The notes under the pieces are model-generated. The model was given only the letters and a program-made list of their open reading frames with translations. It made no database searches and was not told the DNA's origin. The position numbers and the translations under genes were made by a program. 63,783 nucleotides of DNA from assembly GCF_004123805.1 (NCBI RefSeq), contig NZ_RWJX01000020.1, positions 1-63,783 of the forward strand, in the 5' to 3' direction. Shown piece by piece: positions 25,741 to 33,094 of this stretch. How positions within the stretch are numbered: the stretch's first letter is position 1; each line of letters opens with the position of its first letter. The DNA is from Cellulomonas endophytica (lineage in GTDB: Bacteria; Actinomycetota; Actinomycetes; Actinomycetales; Cellulomonadaceae).

Positions 25741-27762
25741 GTGCCGGAGAGCCCCGCCCGCCCCCGACCCGTCGGGCCCCCGGGGGCCACCTCGGACGCC
25801 CCGCCGGCCGCTGGTCCCTCCGCCGGCCCGTCCGCACCCGTCGACGTGCTCCGGGGCGCCGGCGCCGACGACCGCCGGCTGCCCGACGGCGACGCCACCG
25901 CCGCGCGCCCGGGCACCTTCGCGGCGGCCCACCCGCACCTGGGCCCGCACGACGTGGCCGCGGACCGCGAGCGCCTGCGCCGTCGTCGCGTGTACCGGCT
26001 GGCGGCGCTCGTCCTCGCCGCCGAGGTGTGGGTGCTCGCCCGTCAGCTGCGCGGCGAGCCCGTGCTCCCGCCGCTGCCGTCCGTGGACCCCCTCGTGCTC
26101 ACGCCGGTGCTGTTCTTCGTCGCCCTCCTCGGGGTGCTCGTCGCGACGCAGCTGGGCTCGTCGCGCTCGCCGCACGTGACGTACCGGCCCGAGCAGGTCG
26201 ACGTCCGCCTCGACGACGTCATCGGCATCGACCCGGTGACGGAGGACGTGCGCCGCTCGCTCGACCTCTTCCACGCGCACCGGCAGTTCGCGCAGGAGAT
26301 GGGCGGCACGCCGCGGCGCGGCCTGCTCTTCGAGGGCCCGCCCGGCACGGGCAAGACCATGACCGCGAAGGCGATGGCGGCCGAGGCCGGCGTGCCCTTC
26401 CTCTACGTCTCCGCCACCGCGTTCCAGTCCATGTACTACGGCGCCACCGCGAAGAAGATCCGCGCGTACTTCCGGGCGCTGCGGGCCGCGGCCCGCGCCG
26501 AGGGCGGGGCGATCGGCTTCATCGAGGAGATCGACGCGATCGCCCTCGCCCGGGGCGGGGTGGGCGTCGGCGCACCGGCGGCCGGCGGCGCGCCCGCGGT
26601 CGGCGGCGTGGGGGGCTGGGCCTCCGCGCTCGGCGGCGGCACCCGCGTGGAGCGGGTCGTCAGCGAGGGGACGGGCGGCGTGGTGAACGAGCTGCTCGTC
26701 CAGATGCAGTCCTTCGACGAGCCGACGCGCACCGACCGCCTCGTCAACGCGGTCCTGGGCGTCGCCAACCGGTTCCTGCCGGCCCACCGCCAGCTGCGCC
26801 TGCGCCGGCCGGTCCGGGTGCCCGTGCTCCTCATCGCCGCGACGAACCGCGCCGACTCCCTCGACCCCGCGCTGCTGCGGCCCGGGCGCTTCGACCGCCG
26901 CCTCACCTTCGACCCGCCGGACGCCCGGGGGCGCCGCGCCCTCGTCGACCACTTCCTGGCGACCCGTGCGCACGACGCCTCGCTCGACGCACCCCGTGCC
27001 CGCGACCGGGTCGCCGCGGCCACGAACGGGTGGACGCCGGTCATGGTCGAGCACCTGCTCGACGAGGCGCTCGTGCACGCGCTGCGCCGGGGGGCGCGCC
27101 GGATGTCGGCCGCCGACGTGGAGGCCGCGCGGCTGACGGAGCTCGTCGGCCTGGGGCACCCCGTCACCTACACGGCCGCCGAGCAGCGGCTCATCGCCAC
27201 GCACGAGGCCGGGCACGCCGTCACGGCCTGGCTCGCCGCCCCGCACCGCACCCTCGAGGTGCTCACCATCGTCAAGCGCGGCCGGGCCCTCGGCCTGCTC
27301 GCCCACGACGACTGCGAGGAGGTCTGGACCCGGTCCAGCGGCGACCTGCGCGCCCTCGTGCAGATCGCGCTGGGCGGCTGGGTCGCCGAGGAGCTCTTCT
27401 TCGGCGAGACGAGCACCGGCCCGGCCGGGGACCTCGCCTCCGCCACGCGCACGGCCTGCGAGATGGTCGGCGCCGCGGGCATGACGGGCTCGCTCGTGTC
27501 GTTCCTCGCGACCGGCGGCGACCTCGTGCCGGCGGTGCTCGCCGACGCGCAGGCCCGGGCGCAGGTGGAGGGGGTGCTGCAGGAGGCGCGGGTCGCGGTC
27601 CGCCGGCTGCTGGCCTCGCACCGGCACCTCGTCGAGGCGCTGCGCGACGCGCTGCTGGAGCGGCACGAGCTCGTCGGGGCGGAGATCACCGACGTGCTGG
27701 AGGAGGCGCGCCGCGCGCACGCCGCGGGGGTCGGGGCCGTCGAGCCGCTCGGCCTGCTCTGA
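25741..27762 (+). CDS. FtsH-like AAA+ zinc metalloprotease (M41), divergent member
   Basis: A 673-residue membrane protease. A Pro/Ala-rich cytoplasmic N-terminus (1-80) precedes two transmembrane helices (about 84-100 and 114-136) separated by only some 13 residues, much shorter than the FtsH extracytoplasmic domain. The AAA domain has Walker A GPPGTGKT (199-206) and Walker B IGFIEEID (the usual FIDEID is altered). It has a Gly/Ala-rich insertion (about 271-312) and the second-region-of-homology stretch AATNRADSLDPALLRPGRFD. The peptidase domain has zinc ligands His488 and His492 in THEAGH and Asp564 in GPAGDLASAT. AGAGGA precedes the GTG start. It is probably a specialised paralogue, not the housekeeping FtsH. 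Its substrates are unknown. Confidence 0.85.
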   Translation: MPESPARPRPVGPPGATSDAPPAAGPSAGPSAPVDVLRGAGADDRRLPDGDATAARPGTFAAAHPHLGPHDVAADRERLRRRRVYRLAALVLAAEVWVLARQLRGEPVLPPLPSVDPLVLTPVLFFVALLGVLVATQLGSSRSPHVTYRPEQVDVRLDDVIGIDPVTEDVRRSLDLFHAHRQFAQEMGGTPRRGLLFEGPPGTGKTMTAKAMAAEAGVPFLYVSATAFQSMYYGATAKKIRAYFRALRAAARAEGGAIGFIEEIDAIALARGGVGVGAPAAGGAPAVGGVGGWASALGGGTRVERVVSEGTGGVVNELLVQMQSFDEPTRTDRLVNAVLGVANRFLPAHRQLRLRRPVRVPVLLIAATNRADSLDPALLRPGRFDRRLTFDPPDARGRRALVDHFLATRAHDASLDAPRARDRVAAATNGWTPVMVEHLLDEALVHALRRGARRMSAADVEAARLTELVGLGHPVTYTAAEQRLIATHEAGHAVTAWLAAPHRTLEVLTIVKRGRALGLLAHDDCEEVWTRSSGDLRALVQIALGGWVAEELFFGETSTGPAGDLASATRTACEMVGAAGMTGSLVSFLATGGDLVPAVLADAQARAQVEGVLQEARVAVRRLLASHRHLVEALRDALLERHELVGAEITDVLEEARRAHAAGVGAVEPLGLL

Positions 27763-27821
27763 GGTCTCCTCCTGGCGGGCCCGGCACGCGACCGCCCGCC
27801 GTCGCGTGCCAGGCTTGTCGC

Positions 27822-28766
27822 ATGCAGCTGCGCATCTTCACCGAGCCCCAGCAGGGCGCGACGTACGACACCCTCCTCGCCGTGGCCCAGGCCACGGAGC
27901 GCCTCGGCTTCGACGCGTTCTTCCGCTCCGACCACTACCTGGCCATGGGCGGCGACGGCCTGCCCGGCCCCACCGACGCCTGGACGACGCTCGCCGGGCT
28001 CGCCCGCGAGACCTCCCGCATCCGGCTCGGGACCCTCGTCTCGTCGGCGACGTTCCGCCACCCCGGCGTGCTCGCGGTCCAGGTGGCGCAGGTCGACCAG
28101 ATGTCGGGCGGCCGGGTGGAGCTCGGCCTCGGCGCCGGCTGGTTCGAGGCGGAGCACCGCGCCTACGGCATCCCGTTCCCCGAGAAGCGGTTCGGCCCGC
28201 TGACGGAGCAGCTCGAGGTCGTCACGGGGCTGTGGGGCACGCCCGTCGGGGAGCGCTTCTCCTACGCGGGGCAGCACTACGTGCTGGAGGACTCCCCGGC
28301 GCTGCCCAAGCCCGTGCAGGCCTCGCCCCTCGACCCCTCGCGCGCGGGCGTCCCGGTGATCGTCGGCGGCCTCGGGCCGAGGCGGACCCCGGCCCTCGCG
28401 GCCCGGTTCGCCGCGGAGTTCAACCTGTCGTTCCCCGACCTCGGGGTCGTCGAGGAGAAGCTCGCCGGCGTGCGGCGGGCCTGCGAGGACGTCGGGCGGG
28501 ACCCGGCCACGCTCGTCAGCTCCGTCGCGCTCGTGCTGTGCGTCGGGCGCGACGAGGCCGAGTTCGCGCGGCGCGCGGCGGCCATCGGCCGGGAGCCGGC
28601 CGAGCTGCGCGAGCACGGGCTGGCCGGCACGCCGCAGGAGGTCGTCGACCGCCTCGGCGCCCTCGCCGCCCAGGGCATCACCCGGACGTACCTGCAGGTG
28701 CTGGACCTGGACGACCTCGACCACCTCGAGCTCGTCGCGCAGGAGGTCGCGCCCGCGCTGCGCTGA
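27822..28766 (+). CDS. LLM-class F420-dependent oxidoreductase
   Basis: A 314-residue TIM-barrel luciferase-like enzyme. The barrel start MQLRIFTEPQ, FFRSDHYLAM, RIRLGTLVSSATFRHPGVLA and GRVELGLGAGWFEAEH are hallmarks of F420-dependent reductases and dehydrogenases of actinobacteria. The ATG has no Shine-Dalgarno sequence. A CAGGCT box ends six bases upstream, so the transcript is probably leaderless. Its 3' end overlaps the convergent GT87 gene by 89 bases. The substrate cannot be assigned. Confidence 0.85.
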   Translation: MQLRIFTEPQQGATYDTLLAVAQATERLGFDAFFRSDHYLAMGGDGLPGPTDAWTTLAGLARETSRIRLGTLVSSATFRHPGVLAVQVAQVDQMSGGRVELGLGAGWFEAEHRAYGIPFPEKRFGPLTEQLEVVTGLWGTPVGERFSYAGQHYVLEDSPALPKPVQASPLDPSRAGVPVIVGGLGPRRTPALAARFAAEFNLSFPDLGVVEEKLAGVRRACEDVGRDPATLVSSVALVLCVGRDEAEFARRAAAIGREPAELREHGLAGTPQEVVDRLGALAAQGITRTYLQVLDLDDLDHLELVAQEVAPALR

Positions 28767-30186
28767 CGGCATCGGCATCGGCATCGGCATCGGCGTCGGC
28801 CCCGGCCGGGTCCCCGGGGCCGGGCCGCTCGTCGTCCCGATCCCCGTCCCGCTCGTCCTGCGCCGCGGCGGCCGGCCACGCGCCGGCCGCCGCGGCCCGG
28901 GCCTCGGCGAGCAGGCGGCGGACGGTCTCGACGAGGAGCGCGACGAGGAGCGCGTTGCGCACGGCCAGGAGCAGCGTCGGCAGCGGTGCCCCCTCCGTGA
29001 GCGCCGCGTAGGTCCACGGGAAGACGACCTGCGTGGCCGCCGCCGTGACCAGCGCGAGGCCGGCCGTCCGGCCCCATCCCGGCAGCCCGACGGTGAGCGC
29101 GACGACCACCGGCGCCGCCAGCCACCCCACGTACTGCGGGGAGCCGACCTTGTTCGCCACGACGAGCAGCAGCGACAGCAGCATCGCCCCGCGCACGACG
29201 AACGCCAGGCGCACCACCCGCGTGCGGAACGCCGCGCCCGCCCGTCGTCGCGCGAGGAGCAGGAGCCCGGCGGCGAGCGCGACGCCGGCCACCAGCGCCA
29301 GGTCCATGACGGCGGACGCCACCGCCGTGCCCGGCCCGTCGACCTCCCAGGTGACGATCTCGCCGTCGTAGACCCGCCGCACGGCCGGGCTCACGAGCCC
29401 GAGCAGGACCCACGGCGTGGTGACGACCGCCTCGAGCTGCAGGTCGCGCCCGTCCTGGGCGTCGAGGAAGGTCGCGATCCGGCCCAGGCCGCCGGGCCCG
29501 CCGAGCACCGCGACGGCGCCGACGACGACCGCGCAGACCGCCGCGGCGGGCGCCACGACCCGCGCCCCGGGCCGGCGGACGGCCAGCACGAGCGGCAGCA
29601 GCAGCGCCCCGGGCGTGACCTTGACCCACGCGCCCGCGGTGAGCAGGGCGGCCGCGACCCCGGGGCGCCGCGCGGCCAGCACGAGCGCGACGACGGTCAG
29701 CGGCGCGACCACGGCGTCGAGCCGGCCCATCGCCACGGGCCCGAGCGCGGCGACGAACGCCACCCACCACCAGGCGCCGGCCGGGCTCGGGTGCCACCGC
29801 GGACCCGCGTGACCGGCCAGCGGGTGCCCGCGGGCGGGGTCGCGCAGCAGCAGCGCGAGCGCGGCCGCGTCGAGCGCGGTGACGAGCAGGGACCAGGCGA
29901 GGGCGTAGCCGGGGCCGCCGGCCGTCCCGCCCACGGCGGCGAGCAGCATCGGGACGAGCGCTCCCGCGGGGTACACCCAGGGGTCGTCGAGCACCGGCCA
30001 GCGCCCGTCGGCCAGGCCCTGGCCCACCCACCACCGGTACAGGCCGAGGTCCCAGAAGGCCCGGTCGGGCACGAGGAGGACCCCCACGACGAGCAGCGCG
30101 GCGTGCACCAGCGCGAACGCGACCCACAGCGCCCGGCGGTCCGACCGTGCCCGGACGGCGAGCGCGCGGAGGCGCGACCCGGCCAC
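28678..30186 (-). CDS. GT87-like polyprenol-phosphate-mannose-dependent mannosyltransferase
   Basis: A 502-residue GT-C-fold membrane glycosyltransferase with about ten transmembrane helices. The acidic residue in the first outer loop (PDRAFWDLGLYRWWV) is where GT87 enzymes hold their catalytic Asp. The motifs AWVKVTPGALLLPL and VGSPQYVGWLAAP are also typical. The hydrophilic C-tail contains an alternating Ala-Asp run encoded by GGCATC hexamers (28766-28799). GTG start, nine bases after the LytR_C gene's stop, so co-transcription is likely. It probably adds mannose to a lipid or wall glycan outside the membrane. Confidence 0.75.
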   Translation of the reverse strand: MAGSRLRALAVRARSDRRALWVAFALVHAALLVVGVLLVPDRAFWDLGLYRWWVGQGLADGRWPVLDDPWVYPAGALVPMLLAAVGGTAGGPGYALAWSLLVTALDAAALALLLRDPARGHPLAGHAGPRWHPSPAGAWWWVAFVAALGPVAMGRLDAVVAPLTVVALVLAARRPGVAAALLTAGAWVKVTPGALLLPLVLAVRRPGARVVAPAAAVCAVVVGAVAVLGGPGGLGRIATFLDAQDGRDLQLEAVVTTPWVLLGLVSPAVRRVYDGEIVTWEVDGPGTAVASAVMDLALVAGVALAAGLLLLARRRAGAAFRTRVVRLAFVVRGAMLLSLLLVVANKVGSPQYVGWLAAPVVVALTVGLPGWGRTAGLALVTAAATQVVFPWTYAALTEGAPLPTLLLAVRNALLVALLVETVRRLLAEARAAAAGAWPAAAAQDERDGDRDDERPGPGDPAGADADADADADAVSAARARPPARRARGGRGRPGPAPAGTSG

Positions 30187-30195
30187 GGCGACGCC

Positions 30196-30831
30196 TCAGC
30201 CCGCCGGGGGCGTGGTGGGGGCCGCGCCCGCGAGGACCTCCTCGAGCGGGACGCAGCCCTCCGGCCCGACGAGGGGCTGGTCCGCGACGAGCGTGATGGC
30301 GGCCGGGTCCACCAGCGCGCCGAAGGCGCCGCCGAGGGCGAGGTCGACCGTGGCGTCGGCCCGGGCGTCCAGGACCACGACGGCGTCCTGCACCTGGGCG
30401 GCGAGCGTGTACGCGGCGGCGACGCCCGAGGCGCCGGCGGTCACGCGCGCGGTGCCGGCGTAGGAGTCGCTGTTGCCGGTGGAGGCGACGGCGAAGCCCC
30501 GGCCCGCCAGCTCCGCGGCGGTGGCGGCGGCCAGGCCGGCGCGGCCGGTGCCGTTGTAGACGTTCACCTGGATCTGCCCGTAGGGCACCGGGAGCGCGCC
30601 CTGCGGCGGGCACGCCACCGCGGCGGCGGCCTCCGTCGGGGCGGCCGACGGCGTGCTGAAGGGGCGGTCGAGGAACGACATGGACAGCGCGCCCGTGTAC
30701 ACCGCGGCCGAGCCGAGGCCGGCGACGGCCAGCACCGCGAGCAGCACGCCGAAGACGACGGCCTGGCGCTCGTGCCGGTGCCGGCGGCGCAGCTGGCGGG
30801 CGCGGTCGGGGGCCGGGGCGGGGGCGCTCAC
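30196..30831 (-). CDS. LytR C-terminal-domain membrane protein
   Basis: A 211-residue protein. A basic N-terminus and one transmembrane helix (about 30-50) are followed by an external LytR_C domain (about 90-195) with VNVYNGTGRAGLAAATAAELAGRGF and later VTLVAD-like strands. Its GTG start overlaps the upstream small gene's stop by GTGA, and a GT87 mannosyltransferase follows, suggesting an envelope-related unit. LytR_C domains accompany LCP wall-polymer ligases. Without the LCP domain the role is unclear. Confidence 0.75.
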   Translation of the reverse strand: MSAPAPAPDRARQLRRRHRHERQAVVFGVLLAVLAVAGLGSAAVYTGALSMSFLDRPFSTPSAAPTEAAAAVACPPQGALPVPYGQIQVNVYNGTGRAGLAAATAAELAGRGFAVASTGNSDSYAGTARVTAGASGVAAAYTLAAQVQDAVVVLDARADATVDLALGGAFGALVDPAAITLVADQPLVGPEGCVPLEEVLAGAAPTTPPAG

Positions 30832-31124
30832 GGCAGCACCAGGACCCGGGCGTGGAGCACGGGGCGCTGCTGGAGGGCGGCGCGCACGGCGCGGTGCAGG
30901 CCGTCCTCGAGGTAGAGCGTGCCCCGGTACTGCACGACGTGGGCGAACAGGTCGCCGTAGAACGTGGAGTCCTCCGACAGCAGGGCGTCGAGGTCGAGGG
31001 TGCGCTTGGTGGTGACGAGCTCGTCGAGCCGCACCTGCCGGGGGGCGACCGCGGCCCACTGCTTGGCCGTCTCCAGGCCGTGGTCCGGGTACGGGCGCCC
31101 GTCGCCCACCGCCTTGAAGATCAC
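30828..31124 (-). CDS. Conserved small protein, ParB/sulfiredoxin-like (often labelled VapB antitoxin)
   Basis: A 98-residue protein starting at GTG (31124). It contains VRLDELVTTKRTLDL and later LYLEDGLHRAVRAALQ, a pattern resembling the DGHHR loop of ParB/Srx folds (Gly-Leu-His-Arg here). Relatives next to LytR_C genes are commonly annotated as a VapB-type antitoxin, but no toxin gene is adjacent. A TACACT -10 box six bases upstream suggests a leaderless transcript. It is coupled by GTGA to the LytR_C gene. Confidence 0.65.
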   Translation of the reverse strand: MIFKAVGDGRPYPDHGLETAKQWAAVAPRQVRLDELVTTKRTLDLDALLSEDSTFYGDLFAHVVQYRGTLYLEDGLHRAVRAALQQRPVLHARVLVLP

Positions 31125-31130
31125 GCGCCG

Positions 31131-31136
31131 AGTGTA
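31131..31136 (-). promoter_or_regulatory. -10 element TACACT, probably leaderless
   Basis: Read on the minus strand, TACACT then six bases then the GTG at 31124. No ribosome-binding site is visible. Confidence 0.5.
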
Positions 31137-31297
31137 GGGAACGCCTCGTGCCCGGCGGGCCGACCTGGCACCGTCTGCACGAGACGTGCACGTGCGGCCA
31201 CCCGTCCGTGCTCCCGGCGGCGGCCGCGCGGTGCTGCCGGCGGTGCTGCCGGCGGTGCTGCGGGTGGGACGGCGGTCGGGCGACGAGGGGAGGGGTC

Positions 31298-32419
31298 GTG
31301 GTGGACGACGGAGGAGGTCCGGTGACGGGGTCGGTGACGGACGTCGCCGGCGTGCGCGTCGGGCAGGTGCAGCGCACGGACGACGGGTGGCTCACGGGGG
31401 TGACGGTCGTGCTGCCGCCGCCCGGGACGGTCGGGGGCGTGGACGTGCGGGGCGGCGGGCCCGGCACGCACGAGACGGACGCCCTGGACCCGCGCACCCT
31501 CGTGGCGACCGTCGACGCGGTCGTCCTCACCGGCGGCAGCGCCTTCGGCCTCGTCACCGCCCACGGCGTGCAGCGCTGGTGCGCCGCGCACGGCCGCGGC
31601 TTCCGCGTGGGCGCCGGCGAGCACGAGGTCGTGCCGATCGTGCCGGCGGCGGCCGTCTTCGACCTCGGCCGCGGCGGGCGCTTCGACGCGCACCCCGACG
31701 AGGCGATGGGCCACGCCGCCGCCGTCGCGGCCGCCGCGCAGCCCGAGCACGGGCCCGTGGCGCGCGGCACGGTCGGCGCCGGGACGGGGGCGGCGGTCGA
31801 CGGCCAGCGGGCCAAGGGCGGCGTCGGCACCGCGTCCGTGCGCGTGCGGCTGCCCGCCGCCGAGGGGGCGGGTCCCGACGAGGGCGCCGGCACCGAGGTC
31901 GTCGTCGGGGCGATCGCCGTGGTGAACGCCGCGGGGGCGCCCCTGCCGCTGCTCCTGCCCGGCGCCGACGGCCCGGCGGGCACGGGCGCGGAGCCGCCCG
32001 AGGGGTCCGGCGCCCGCGACGCGCCCCGTGCCCTCGCGGCGCCGGGCGCCGGCGGCGGGGCCGCGACCGACCCCGGGAGGGCGCCCCTGAGCACGACGAT
32101 CGCGTGCGTCGTCACCGACGCGCTCCTCGACCCCGCCGAGACCTCACGGACGGCGACGGCCGCGCACGGCGGGCTCGCCCGGGCCCTCGACCCCGTGCAC
32201 ACGCTCGTCGACGGGGACACCGTGTTCGCCCTCGCGACCGGTGCCGTGCCGCTCCCGGCGGACCGCCCGGGACGGGTGGGCGCCCTCGTCGCGCTCCAGG
32301 CGGCCGCAGCCCACGCCCTCGAGGCCGCCGTGCGCGACGGCGTGCGCAGCGCGACCGCCGTCCGGACGGCCGCCGTCGACCTGCCCGTGTGGGCGCCGCC
32401 CGCCGGGCACCGCGTCTGA
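31298..32419 (+). CDS. P1-family (DmpA/NylC-type) self-processing N-terminal-nucleophile peptidase
   Basis: A 373-residue hydrolase. The family core VAGVRVGQVQ, DVRGGGPGTHETDAL, VVLTGGSAFGL and KGGVGTASV is present. The motif LSTTIACVVTDA contains the probable nucleophile Thr266 at the autocleavage point; NylC has the equivalent Asn-Thr. Such enzymes act as aminopeptidases or amide hydrolases and can attack nylon oligomers. A Pro/Gly/Ala-rich insert (about 225-262) precedes the cleavage point. The start is uncertain: the GTG at 31298 follows GAGGGG, while the GTG at 31322 follows AGGAGG. The upstream 170 bases contain three GGTGCTGCCGGC repeats (31241-31262 region). Confidence 0.85.
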   Translation: MVDDGGGPVTGSVTDVAGVRVGQVQRTDDGWLTGVTVVLPPPGTVGGVDVRGGGPGTHETDALDPRTLVATVDAVVLTGGSAFGLVTAHGVQRWCAAHGRGFRVGAGEHEVVPIVPAAAVFDLGRGGRFDAHPDEAMGHAAAVAAAAQPEHGPVARGTVGAGTGAAVDGQRAKGGVGTASVRVRLPAAEGAGPDEGAGTEVVVGAIAVVNAAGAPLPLLLPGADGPAGTGAEPPEGSGARDAPRALAAPGAGGGAATDPGRAPLSTTIACVVTDALLDPAETSRTATAAHGGLARALDPVHTLVDGDTVFALATGAVPLPADRPGRVGALVALQAAAAHALEAAVRDGVRSATAVRTAAVDLPVWAPPAGHRV

Positions 32420-32500
32420 CCCGGACCCCCGGCCGCGGGTCGGCGCCCCCGCGGGCGTGACCGCCGGGCCGCCGGGAGCGGCCGCAGGGTGGGAAACGGG

Positions 32501-32529
32501 TTGGCAGGGCCGGGCCCGAGGGGCATGAT
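32501..32529 (+). promoter_or_regulatory. Promoter candidate TTGGCA-N17-CATGAT
   Basis: A -35 and a -10 element at exact 17-bp spacing in the 287-base gap between the P1 peptidase and a small ORF. The predicted transcript start (about 32536) is immediately followed by a strong hairpin. Confidence 0.5.
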
Positions 32530-32546
32530 CGCCCCGTGCGCACCGG

Positions 32547-32572
32547 GACGACCACCGCCTTCGGTGGTCGTC
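32547..32572 (+). ncRNA. Leader hairpin or small-RNA candidate
   Basis: A perfect 11-bp stem (GACGACCACCG and its complement) with loop CCTT, beginning about 11 bases after the predicted start at 32536. It could be a 5' structure of a leader to the small ORF at 32707, a stand-alone RNA, or the P1 peptidase terminator. There is no T-tract. The following 130 bases show nothing else clear. Confidence 0.4.
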
Positions 32573-32706
32573 GTGCGCCCTGGACGTCCGTCGCGCCGGC
32601 CCCCGTGGCCTCCGGGACGCGCTGTCATCGGTATCGCTGAAGCACCGCGAACCACCGGACAGCCCCGCCGCCTCCCGCGGCCCCCTCCCGTCCCCCGGAG
32701 CCCTCC

Positions 32707-32958
32707 GTGACCGTCCCCGCCCCTCGTCGTCCCGCGCCGCGCGACCCGCTCCGCCGCGTCCCCGCGCGGCGGGTCCCCGCCGCGCCCCCGGCGGCCGGCC
32801 GCGCGGTGACGGTGGTGCTCGACGTGCCCGCCGGCGCGGGCTACCCGGCCGACCACGAGCTCGTCGAGCTCGCGGAGGTGCTGCGGGACATGGCCCAGGA
32901 GCTGGCGCCCTGGGTGCGCAGCACGCGGGTCACCCTGGAGCAGACGCCGGGCGGGTAG
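32707..32958 (+). CDS. Small protein of unknown function
   Basis: An 83-residue product. The first 32 residues are Arg/Pro-rich, and the remainder looks folded (GRAVTVVLDVPAG, then an amphipathic helix DHELVELAEVLRDMAQELAPWV, then STRVTLEQTPGG). The GTG has GGAG about six bases upstream. It is preceded by its own candidate promoter and hairpin leader and followed by a strong terminator, which supports it as a real transcription unit. No family is recognised. Confidence 0.5.
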   Translation: MTVPAPRRPAPRDPLRRVPARRVPAAPPAAGRAVTVVLDVPAGAGYPADHELVELAEVLRDMAQELAPWVRSTRVTLEQTPGG

Positions 32959-33037
32959 CGACGAACCCGCGCGGACGCCTCGCGCGAGGTGACCCCTCCG
33001 TGTCCGGTGCGCCTCCGACGAGGAGTTCTCCCCGCCG

Positions 33038-33080
33038 CACGACGAGAGGCCGGCCCCCGGGGGACCGGCCTCTCGTCGTG
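33038..33080. terminator. Strong terminator hairpin
   Basis: A perfect 16-bp stem (CACGACGAGAGGCCGG and its complement) with an 11-base loop between the small ORF and the convergent MFS gene; probably serves both directions. Confidence 0.75.
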
Positions 33081-33094
33081 GTGGTCGTGGGCGC

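Noticed and set aside
30828..31124. Type II toxin-antitoxin system
   Set aside because: No toxin gene is adjacent; the coupled partner is a LytR_C membrane protein.
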